Source: Cyanobacteria bacterium M_surface_7_m2_037
GTDB lineage: Bacteria; Cyanobacteriota; Cyanobacteriia; PCC-6307; Cyanobiaceae
NCBI GenBank assembly: GCA_016882585.1
Contig: VGPP01000002.1
Coordinates: 1-40,698 of the forward strand
Reading direction: 5' to 3'
Length of the DNA: 40,698 nucleotides
Positions 1 through 7,993 of this stretch are shown piece after piece (within the stretch, counting starts at the first letter, position 1; each line of letters begins with the position of its first letter). Position numbers and translations under genes: made by a program. The notes beneath the pieces are model-generated. The model saw nothing but the letters and a program-made list of their open reading frames with translations, was not told the origin of the DNA and made no database searches.

Positions 1-966
1 TTCAAATGGAGCCTGCAAACGATCTGGTCAAAGGATCAGCAACGCCAGTGAGGCCGTGGATTGCTTTGGTATCAGGCGCCCTCATCGCTGGGTGTGCCAC
101 CACACCATCGGTTTGCCTTGATGGTGGTGTCAAGCGGCGGCCCAGGCACCGGCCGGGATGCGCAATGTTCGCAAGGGGCACCGGATCATCCGCGCCGACT
201 GGCTGGAGAAGACCAACAAAGAATCGGGTGTGCCTGATATCGGCATCCAGGCGGAGTGGGCGCCGGTGGTGGAACGGGAGTGATTGGAACAGCGAGCAGG
301 CTGACAATCCACCACGTCGTCTGCACCATCGTGGTGTTGCAGCCTCACGACACGTGCTCGCAGGAAGTTTGACTCTTCTGATTGGGCTGAGTGATGTCCA
401 GATCCAAGGGGTCTGTGCTCGATGGAGCAACCGCCGCATCAACGGATCTGAGGCCTACGGGATGCTGCAGCTCAAGCAGTTGCCTTCTGCTCCGTACCCC
501 GGTGCAACGCAGGCTGACCGTATGGATGCCGCTGTGGCACAAGTGTGCAGATCCCGGCTACAGCTTCCGGGAACCTAGTTCGTTGCAGCAAGCGCACGCC
601 GTAAGCGATTAGTCGCCACGCGGCGGCGGGACTTGAGGATGTCACACGGCGCCAGGGCTTCGCGAGCCGGTGTGGCTGCTGCGCAGACACCGGCCCTGGC
701 GCTCGCGTGATCTCTTGTGTCCTTGCCGCCGCCGGGAAGTGTGGCGTTGGTTCGTGTCACCCAGCGCCCTCCCGCGGCTGCGGTGGCCGAGCTGTCTCAG
801 GCCTGCCTGATCCTCCTGGAAGCGTCTGTAGCGGCTGCGTTCTGGGCACTTGATCGGTGCTCGGCTTTCAGAAGAGTTGCCGCACTGCTGATGCCCTAGG
901 TGGCCAGATCTAGAGCCATAAAGATTCAAGAAGAGCGCCCTACCAGTCCCATCTCAGTTGGCGCAT

Positions 967-980
967 AGTACGCCCGTACT
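967..980. promoter_or_regulatory. putative LexA (SOS) box AGTACGCCCGTACT overlapping a promoter (-10 TACAAT at 983-988)
   Basis: Perfect 6-bp inverted repeat AGTACG-CC-CGTACT. Matches the cyanobacterial LexA consensus RGTAC-N3-D-GTWCB except at the D position (C). Lies ~55 bp upstream of the ATG at 1035. Confidence 0.5.
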
Positions 981-1034
981 GATACAATGAAGGGGTGATC
1001 AAGGGATGGCCTCCGCTGTAGCAGGAGCCCTTGA

Positions 1035-1553
1035 ATGAACTCCTTCTGCGCTCTTTTTCTTTCCATGCTTTCACTCACTCAGGCCGCCGCGTTGGCACCG
1101 CCTGCTGCTTCCTTATTCAGCTCGCTGTTTCTCCCTGGCAGTGGCCAGCTGGTGATCGTGGCCGGTGGTGGCCGTGATCTCACCTGGCCTTCCGAGCTGA
1201 TCGCCACCCATCTCTTACGGGCCTCCAGTGGCCGCATCGTGCAGGCCCTGCTCCATGGCGCTGCCCGCGGCGCGGATCAAGCCATCACCTCAGCGGCCGA
1301 TCAGCTCGGCTGGCCCCAGATCCCCTACCCCGCTGCCTGGCGTGATCACGGCCGCGCCGCTGGCCCGATCCGCAATCGCCAGATGCTCGAGCGCTCGCTC
1401 GATCTGGTTGCCGCTCTCCCCCTGGGCGCGGCCCTGCTCGTGATCGCCTTTCCCGGTTCCCGCGGCACCGCCTCCCTGGTGGATCGGGCCCGCCGCCTCA
1501 GCCGGAGCTCGGCCATCCCCATCGAGGTGATCGAAATCGCGGCAGCGGCATAG
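1035..1553 (+). CDS. DUF2493/YspA-like SLOG-family protein
   Basis: Translation has VIVAGGGRDLTWPSELI...HGAARGADQAITSAADQLGW...WRDHGRAAGPIRNRQMLE...VIAFPGSRGTASLVDRAR, the typical DUF2493 pattern. Confidence 0.75.
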   Translation: MNSFCALFLSMLSLTQAAALAPPAASLFSSLFLPGSGQLVIVAGGGRDLTWPSELIATHLLRASSGRIVQALLHGAARGADQAITSAADQLGWPQIPYPAAWRDHGRAAGPIRNRQMLERSLDLVAALPLGAALLVIAFPGSRGTASLVDRARRLSRSSAIPIEVIEIAAAA

Positions 1554-1630
1554 CCGCTTGCGATGGGGCTCTGCTCGCTCGCCGGAGCCCCGCTTTCCAC
1601 ACCACTCACCCTCCTCACACACGCATACCC

Positions 1631-2284
1631 ATGTCAGTTGCCATCCCCGTCACCACACCTCCCGCCGATACCCCGCAATTGCCCACCATCTGGGAGCTCG
1701 GCACCGAACTCCAGGCCGAAACCCACTGGATTGCTCCCCTCTCCGAGCGCCTCGACACAGAGGACGACGACGAACGCGCCCTCGCCATCGCCGATCTCGA
1801 GGAATCCCTGGCCCTCGAGGACAACAAACGTGAGGCCTTCATCCGCAAAGCCGATGCCACCTGCTGGGTGATCGAACGCCTGCGCGCAGAAGCCAGCTAC
1901 CACCTCACTCAATCCAAGCGCTTCTCAGCCCTCGCCAAACGAGAAGACAACCGCGCTGACGCCCTCGAATCCACCCTCATTCACCTCCTCTCCCGCCTCG
2001 ATCCATCCGCCACCGCCCACCACCTCACCGATCACCACCTCTCCTCCCGCACCACAGAAGCCATCGAGATCGATGACCCCGATCTCCTTCCCCCAGACCT
2101 CCTCACCACCCAAACCACCACCACCCCCAACAAAACCTCCATCAAGGCCAGCATCCGCGCCCTCATCTCATCCGCCACCTCAGGCCTCCCCAAACCAGAA
2201 GCCGCCCACCTCGCCTTCTCCCTCTCCGCCACCGCCGTCCCAGGCGCACGCCTAATCAAACCCCGCCACTGGTCCATCACCTGA
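1631..2284 (+). CDS. Siphovirus Gp157-like hypothetical protein
   Basis: 217 aa ORF. Central helical segment LEESLALEDNKREAFIRKADATCWVIERLRAEASYHLTQSKRFSALAKREDNRADALES resembles Gp157-type coiled-coil proteins. Confidence 0.55.
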   Translation: MSVAIPVTTPPADTPQLPTIWELGTELQAETHWIAPLSERLDTEDDDERALAIADLEESLALEDNKREAFIRKADATCWVIERLRAEASYHLTQSKRFSALAKREDNRADALESTLIHLLSRLDPSATAHHLTDHHLSSRTTEAIEIDDPDLLPPDLLTTQTTTTPNKTSIKASIRALISSATSGLPKPEAAHLAFSLSATAVPGARLIKPRHWSIT

Positions 2285-2425
2285 GGGGGCCAGGGGCCCC
2301 TTCGCAATGGGGTTTTGCAGTGGCGGGCCCAGGTGGGATCTCTTGCTCCGGCTCGGCACCGCAGCCCCCTAGTGGTTGCAGCCCCTCACTCCTTTCTCAC
2401 TCCACACACACTCGCTTTCTTCACC

Positions 2426-3310
2426 ATGGCCATCACATCGACAGCTACCAATCACGCCACTCCGGTGGTGCGCCGTAGCGCAACCAATCGACCGCCATCG
2501 ACGCTGCAGCTGCTCCGGGAATCCCTGAGCCAAGAAGCTGGTGCTCAACTATCGCCCTCACCTGCAACATCCCAATGCGATCCCCCCTTTGGGGGGTTGA
2601 GTAAGCGGCAGGTGGCGTTGCTTTCGGCTCCGCTCGATCGCGCCAACGTGCGCCAGCGCGAGCAGGGCCGCAGCCGCGTGAGCTATCTCGAGGGTTGGCA
2701 GGTGATCGCAGAAGCCAACCGCATCTTTGGCTTTGATGGCTGGGAGCGCTCCACCTTGATCAGCCGCTGCGTGGCCGAACACGAGCGCCCGATTGGCCGT
2801 GATCGCAAAAGCGGCTGGGGCGTGACCTACATCGCCCGCGTGCGCATCACCATCACCGCCGGAAACCGCACCCTCATCCGTGAGGGCTCCGGCGCCGGCC
2901 ATGGCATCGACGCCGACCTGGGCCTGGCCCATGAATCGGCCCTCAAGGAAGCCGAAACCGATGCCACCAAGCGGGCGCTGATGACCTTCGGGAATCCCTT
3001 TGGCCTGGCGCTCTACGACAAGCAGCAACGCCAGGTGAGCAGCGCAGCTGCGGCGCAGCCGGCCCCGGTGGCAACGACAGGCAAAGCGGTGCACGCCGAG
3101 GCCAAGGATGCTCCACTCCCACCCGCTGCCATCACCAGGCTGCAGGAACAGATCAAGGCCCTCGCCCCTGCTCGCCTCGAGGCCTTTGCCAAGGGCTTCC
3201 GCGCTGCCTTCCAGGTGCCTGATGCCATGCCATCCCTGGCGGGGTTGATCACCACCAGCCGCCACCAGCGCTGGATTGAGGGCTTCCTGGCCCAGAGCAC
3301 TGCGGGCTGA
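2426..3310 (+). CDS. Rad52/22-like single-strand annealing protein
   Basis: VSYLEGWQVIAEANRIFGFDGWERSTL...VTYIARVRITITAGNRTLIREGSGAGHGIDADLGLAHESALKEAETDATKRALMTFGNPFGLALYDKQQRQV is the Rad52 N-terminal core. Internal ATG at 2426 preferred over the upstream ORF start at 2315. Confidence 0.85.
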   Translation: MAITSTATNHATPVVRRSATNRPPSTLQLLRESLSQEAGAQLSPSPATSQCDPPFGGLSKRQVALLSAPLDRANVRQREQGRSRVSYLEGWQVIAEANRIFGFDGWERSTLISRCVAEHERPIGRDRKSGWGVTYIARVRITITAGNRTLIREGSGAGHGIDADLGLAHESALKEAETDATKRALMTFGNPFGLALYDKQQRQVSSAAAAQPAPVATTGKAVHAEAKDAPLPPAAITRLQEQIKALAPARLEAFAKGFRAAFQVPDAMPSLAGLITTSRHQRWIEGFLAQSTAG

Positions 3311-3365
3311 TCCGCCCACTGGGAGCAGCAGAAAAGGCCGGCCCGTGGCCGGCCCTGCCTTCCGC

Positions 3366-3659
3366 TCACCTGAGCCCTGCGGCTGCAGCAGCCTGATGAG
3401 CGGCCACCTCAGCCTCCTGATCGGCTTCGATGGCCTGATCAATGGCCTCCACCCGCTCGAGGAACCCAGCCATCGCTGGCAGCAACTCCTCCTCGAGCAG
3501 GGTGATCTCCTCCTCCCCATAAGGGTGATCAACCCAGGGCCTCGGGATCAACAGACCTCTTGCGGTGTGTGTGGCCAGGAGCATCTCCACGGCTCGATAG
3601 CAGGACTCCACCAGGGCAACGGGATCTTCTGAACCACCGATGAACTCAGGGCTGAGCAT
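3366..3659 (-). CDS. hypothetical acidic/helical protein
   Basis: ORF MLSPEFIGGSEDPVALVESCYRAVEMLLATHTARGLLIPRPWVDHPYGEEEITLLEEELLPAMAGFLERVEAIDQAIEADQEAEVAAHQ...; convergent to the rad52-like gene. Confidence 0.5.
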   Translation of the reverse strand: MLSPEFIGGSEDPVALVESCYRAVEMLLATHTARGLLIPRPWVDHPYGEEEITLLEEELLPAMAGFLERVEAIDQAIEADQEAEVAAHQAAAAAGLR

Positions 3660-3742
3660 GACGACCTGACGCCCTACGGCGCAGCGACGGGACGCCTTCA
3701 GGACCGCCCCGCCAATCAAGGGGCGAGTCCATCCGCTGATGC

Positions 3743-3888
3743 GCGGTGAGCACCGGCACCGCCGGGGCGATCGCGCCACACCAACCAGTCAGCTCGCCTC
3801 GCGTCAGCCCTTGATCAGGGGCGATCCTGAGGTGCCCGGCGCGGCGCTTCTTGCGGTGCGTCCTGAGCCGGTGGGGTGCATCTTGCGG
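3743..3888 (+). repeat. direct repeat copy 1 (~145 bp)
   Basis: gcggtgagcaccggc...ctcgcctcgcgtcagcccttgatcaggggcgatcct...ggtgcgtcctgagccggtggggtgcatct recurs at 12699-12844 in the same orientation, with ~8 substitutions and 2 single-base indels by hand alignment. Confidence 0.9.
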
Positions 3889-3988
3889 GGTGCTCAATCT
3901 GTTCAGAAGCACTTGTGACTTGGTATTGGTTGTAACAAGTCTGGTCGGTGGCGATCGATACGTTGAAAAAGCTCATTGCAGGAAGCTC

Positions 3989-4138
3989 TTGCGGCAATTC
4001 AGATCCCTTTGCCTTGTGTTTGGCCTGCTCCTAGTGGCTGCTTTTGGCTCGGTTGCTACTGCTCATCCCGATCACCAACAGATGGGGCAGCAAGCGCAGC
4101 AACACGACCATGACCACGAGCACAGCGAAAAACGCTGA
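3989..4138 (+). CDS. small exported His-rich peptide (TTG start guessed)
   Basis: LRQFRSLCLVFGLLLVAAFGSVATA (signal-peptide-like) then HPDHQQMGQQAQQHDHDHEHSEKR-stop. Start codon uncertain. Confidence 0.35.
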   Translation: MRQFRSLCLVFGLLLVAAFGSVATAHPDHQQMGQQAQQHDHDHEHSEKR

Positions 4139-4194
4139 CACGCCCAGCCGTAGCGATCGCGACGGTTTTTGAGCTGCGGTTGCATCACTGTTTT

Positions 4195-4297
4195 GAAGCG
4201 GGAGTGATACCTAGGGTTCCGGCTCATCCGAGTGCTGGTCCGAGAGGTATCGGTCGGTACGCCGACTGCACGGAGGGACAAAAGCCCGGGAGACCGC
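4195..4297 (+). ncRNA. guanidine-I riboswitch (ykkC class)
   Basis: Conserved ykkC blocks in order: ACCTAGGGTTCCGG (4209-4222), CTGGTCCGAGAG (4235-4246), ACGGAGGGACAAAAGCCCGGGAGA (4270-4293), ~27 nt before the ATG at 4320. Confidence 0.92.
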
Positions 4298-4319
4298 TTC
4301 TCTCCACTTCACTCTTGCC

Positions 4320-5510
4320 ATGACATCTGACTCAGGTGCTGCGGGCGCCTTTGACCGTTCGCAGTCAACAGAGGGGCAGCGCGCTCTCGAAAAGGAACGC
4401 TCCCTCCCCCTCACTGGTTGGCAACAAGAGGTCGACCAAGCCCATCGCTTCGGCTTGGAAGCTGCCGACAGCATTGTTGACAGGAACATCTCTACGTTCT
4501 CCAGAGGCGAGTTGCCCCACTTCGCGGGCATCAACACCTTCATGAAGGCGCCCTACATCGAAGATGTGAATCGCGTCGGCGAATTTGACGTCGCCATCGT
4601 TGGTGTGCCCCATGACAGCGGCACTACCTACCGGCCAGGAACCCGTTTTGGCCCGCAGGGGATTCGTCGGATTTCAGCGCTGTACACACCGTACAACTAC
4701 GAGATGGGTGTAGATCTGCGGGAACAGATCACCCTCTGTGATGTGGGCGATATTTTCACGATTCCAGCGAATAACGAGAAGAGCTTCGATCAGATTTCGA
4801 AGGGCATTGCCCACGTGTTTGCGAGCGGCGCCTTCCCGATCATCCTCGGCGGCGATCACTCGATCGGATTTCCCACGGTCCGTGGCGTCTGCCGCCATCT
4901 GGGCGACAAGAAGGTGGGCATCATCCACTTCGACCGCCATGTCGACACCCAGGAGATCGACCTCGACGAGCGCATGCACACCTGTCCGTGGTTCCACGCC
5001 ACGAACATGGCCAATGCGCCGGCTAAGAACCTGGTGCAGCTCGGCATCGGCGGCTGGCAGGTTCCCCGTGAGGGCGTGAAGGTCTGCCGTGAGCGCGGCA
5101 CCAATGTGCTCACGGTGACTGACATCACCGAAATGGGCCTCGAGGCCGCTGCGCAATTTGCGATTGAGCGCGCCACCGATGGCACCGATTGCGTTTACAT
5201 CTCCTTTGACATCGATTGCATCGATGCTGGATTTGTACCAGGCACCGGATGGCCTGAGCCGGGTGGTTTGCTGCCCCGTGAAGCGCTGAAGCTTCTCGAG
5301 TTGATTGTGCGCAATGTGCCGGTCTGTGGTCTTGAAATTGTGGAGGTTTCACCGCCCTACGACATCAGTGACATGACCTCACTGATGGCCACTCGGGTGA
5401 TCTGCGACACCATGGCCCACCTGGTGGTGAGCGGTCAGCTGCCTCGCAAGGAAAAGCCCAGCTGGATCAGCGATGTCTGCAACATGAATGTGGATCAGAA
5501 GTGGAGATAG
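4320..5510 (+). CDS. gdmH: guanidine hydrolase, Ni-dependent, arginase/agmatinase fold
   Basis: Ureohydrolase motifs GGDHSIGFPT, HFDRHVDTQEIDLDERMHTCPWFHATNMANAPAKNLVQLGIGGWQVPREGVKVCRERGTN, SFDIDCIDAGFVPGTGWPEPGG. Close to Synechocystis Sll1077 as I recall it. Downstream of a guanidine-I riboswitch and next to hypA/hypB-like genes. Confidence 0.9.
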   Translation: MTSDSGAAGAFDRSQSTEGQRALEKERSLPLTGWQQEVDQAHRFGLEAADSIVDRNISTFSRGELPHFAGINTFMKAPYIEDVNRVGEFDVAIVGVPHDSGTTYRPGTRFGPQGIRRISALYTPYNYEMGVDLREQITLCDVGDIFTIPANNEKSFDQISKGIAHVFASGAFPIILGGDHSIGFPTVRGVCRHLGDKKVGIIHFDRHVDTQEIDLDERMHTCPWFHATNMANAPAKNLVQLGIGGWQVPREGVKVCRERGTNVLTVTDITEMGLEAAAQFAIERATDGTDCVYISFDIDCIDAGFVPGTGWPEPGGLLPREALKLLELIVRNVPVCGLEIVEVSPPYDISDMTSLMATRVICDTMAHLVVSGQLPRKEKPSWISDVCNMNVDQKWR

Positions 5511-5514
5511 TCCC

Positions 5515-5895
5515 ATGCATGAAGTCGACATGACGAAATGCCTGGTGCTCTCCATGAATGAGTGGCGCCAACAGCATGAGCCATCTTTGCCAGTGGTGTC
5601 TCAGGTGCATCTGCAAGTGGGTGATTTCACCTGTGTGGAGCCCGAGCAGCTGGTGCACACCTGGCGCATCGCCATCCAGAACAGCTGGTTGGCCGGCGCT
5701 GAGCTCAAGATCGAGCAAATCCCACTCGTTGCCCGCTGCGTGTGCTGCAACAGCACCTATTCGCCCAGCGCTGATCAGGCCTACCAATCGCCCTGTTGCA
5801 GTCATCCCATGGAAGACATTGTGAGTGGACGTGAGCTGCGGATTCGCTCTGTTGACTACAGCCTCAACCCTGAACTTGCCCCCTTGTCAGCCTGA
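5515..5895 (+). CDS. HypA-like nickel insertion accessory protein
   Basis: Starts [17 protein letters not shown] (MHE Ni motif) with a Cys cluster [25 protein letters not shown]. Immediately follows the hydrolase. Confidence 0.88.
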   Translation: MHEVDMTKCLVLSMNEWRQQHEPSLPVVSQVHLQVGDFTCVEPEQLVHTWRIAIQNSWLAGAELKIEQIPLVARCVCCNSTYSPSADQAYQSPCCSHPMEDIVSGRELRIRSVDYSLNPELAPLSA

Positions 5896-5897
5896 TC

Positions 5898-6611
5898 ATG
5901 CACATGCCTCTGGAAGACACACTCGGTCTGAATCTGCTGGCAGCCAATCAGCACCAGGCAGAGCACAACCGTGAGCATTTCGATGCCTGGGATCTGCTCT
6001 GCCTCAACGTGATGAGCAGCCCGGGTGCAGGCAAAACATCACTGCTCGAGCGCTCACTCGCCGCGCTGGCCACCGACCACTCCATGGCGGTGCTTGAAGG
6101 CGACATGACCACCCAGTTGGATGCCGATCGCCTCGAGGCTGTGGGTGTGCCAGTGGTTCCCATCACCACCGGCCGCGCCTGTCACCTCGACGCATCGATG
6201 GTGAGCGGTGGTGTGAAGCTGCTACGCCAACGGCTGGATCCGGCCGCCCTCGATCTGTTGTGGGTGGAGAACGTGGGCAACCTGGTGTGCCCAGCGGAAT
6301 TTGAGGTGGGCGAGCACCGCAAGGTAGCGCTGCTGAGCGTCACTGAGGGTGATGACAAACCGCTCAAATATCCGGTGATGTTCCGGGAAGCCGATTGCGT
6401 CTTGATCACCAAGACCGATCTCCTCCCTTATTTGCCTGTGGACATCGAGCGCATTGAGGCTCACATCCATCAGGTGAATCCGCGTTGCACCGTGTTGCGG
6501 GTGTCGGCCACCAGTGGTGAGGGCCTGGACGAGTGGCATCGCTGGGTTCACCAACAGCTGGCTGATCAGCGCCAGAGCCGGGCGGCCGCTCCTGCCCTCG
6601 TGACCGTATGA
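5898..6611 (+). CDS. HypB-like GTPase nickel insertion accessory protein
   Basis: P-loop [19 protein letters not shown], metal site [66 protein letters not shown]. Confidence 0.92.
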   Translation: MHMPLEDTLGLNLLAANQHQAEHNREHFDAWDLLCLNVMSSPGAGKTSLLERSLAALATDHSMAVLEGDMTTQLDADRLEAVGVPVVPITTGRACHLDASMVSGGVKLLRQRLDPAALDLLWVENVGNLVCPAEFEVGEHRKVALLSVTEGDDKPLKYPVMFREADCVLITKTDLLPYLPVDIERIEAHIHQVNPRCTVLRVSATSGEGLDEWHRWVHQQLADQRQSRAAAPALVTV

Positions 6612-7960
6612 ACGCCCCTCAGAACCTGGAAGCCCTGCGGGCTGAGCTTGCAGACAAGGGCGTGCGCTACGCCCTGGCGAGCTTCGTGGATCTGCATGGG
6701 GTCTGCAAGGCCAAGGCCGTGCCGATCGATCACCTCCATGCGATGGCATCCGGTTCCGAGCTGTTCACTGGCGCAGCTCTGGATGGGGTCCCCCAGGACG
6801 TCAGCGATGACGAGGTGGCTGCGATTCCCGATCTGAGCTCGGCTGTGGTGCTGCCCTGGCGGCCCGACACCGTCTGGTTTGCCAGCAATCTCCACCTAGG
6901 CAGCGACCCGTTTGAGGCCTGTAGTCGCAACATCCTCAGTCGGGTGCGAGACCAGGCGGCAGCCATGGGCTTGCGCTTCAACCTCGGGGTGGAAACGGAG
7001 TTTTTCGTGCTGCGGCGAGCAACCGATGGCCAGCTCGTTCCCGCCAGTGCCAACGACACCCTCGATAAACCCTGCTACGACCTTCGCGGTCTGCTCGACA
7101 ACCTCGATTGGCTCGGAGAGCTCGTGCAGGCCATGAATGGTCTGGGTTGGGGGGTTTATTCGTTTGATCACGAAGATGGCAATGGTCAGTTTGAAACCGA
7201 CTTCGGCTACGCCGACTGTCTGACCACGGCGGATCGCGTCACCTTCTTCCGGTTGATGGCACGGGAGATCACGCGCAAGCACGGCCTGATCGCCAGCTTC
7301 ATGCCAAAGCCCTTCGCTGATCGCACGGGCAGCGGCGCTCACTTCAATATGTCGCTGGCCGACTCACAGCAGGGGCACAACCTGTTTGCTCCGGCTGATG
7401 GCAGCGCGGCCTGGGTGAGCGAGATGGGCCTGCAGTTCATGGCCGGGATCCTCCGTCATGCACCGGCGATCTGCGCGGTGATGGCTCCAACGGTGAACAG
7501 CTACAAGCGCTTAGTGGTGCAAGGAAGCATGAGCGGCTTCACCTGGGCGCCGGTCTTTGTTTGCTATGGCAATAACAACCGCACCAACATGTTGCGCATT
7601 CCCGGAGCTGGCAGCCGGGTGGAATGTCGCGCTGCCGATAGCTCCTGCAATCCCTATCTGGCGGCAGCCATGTTGCTTGCCGCTGGTCTTGAAGGAATCC
7701 GGGAGGGCCTGGATCCCGGGCCCCCCAACCTTGTGAATGCCTATCGCCTCACCCCAGAGGAACGGGCTGCCAGGGGGCTCACCACCCTGCCTCGCACCCT
7801 GGGGGAGGCGATTGAGGCGTTTGCTGCCGATCCCCTCTCCCGAGAGGTGTTCGGCGATGCCATGGCCGAGGCCTACACCGCCTTCAAGCGCGATGAATGG
7901 AACAGCTTCCACGGCGCCATCTCCGACTGGGAGAGGGATCGCTATCTGGAGCTGTTCTGA
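6608..7960 (+). CDS. glutamine synthetase family protein, type III/GlnT-like (possible glutamate-amine ligase)
   Basis: [118 protein letters not shown]. Overlaps the hypB-like stop (ATGA). Confidence 0.88.
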   Translation: MNAPQNLEALRAELADKGVRYALASFVDLHGVCKAKAVPIDHLHAMASGSELFTGAALDGVPQDVSDDEVAAIPDLSSAVVLPWRPDTVWFASNLHLGSDPFEACSRNILSRVRDQAAAMGLRFNLGVETEFFVLRRATDGQLVPASANDTLDKPCYDLRGLLDNLDWLGELVQAMNGLGWGVYSFDHEDGNGQFETDFGYADCLTTADRVTFFRLMAREITRKHGLIASFMPKPFADRTGSGAHFNMSLADSQQGHNLFAPADGSAAWVSEMGLQFMAGILRHAPAICAVMAPTVNSYKRLVVQGSMSGFTWAPVFVCYGNNNRTNMLRIPGAGSRVECRAADSSCNPYLAAAMLLAAGLEGIREGLDPGPPNLVNAYRLTPEERAARGLTTLPRTLGEAIEAFAADPLSREVFGDAMAEAYTAFKRDEWNSFHGAISDWERDRYLELF

Positions 7961-7993
7961 TCCCCTTTTACTCCTCAACCTCCACTGATCGTC

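Noticed and set aside
1605-1630. CCTCCTCACACAC resembling the Yfr1 sRNA core ACTCCTCACAC
   Set aside because: Imperfect match and lacks the flanking hairpins; better explained as a pyrimidine-rich leader.
3900-4200. NtcA site (GTA-N8-TAC) search upstream of the guanidine operon
   Set aside because: No convincing site; nearest candidates have wrong spacing.
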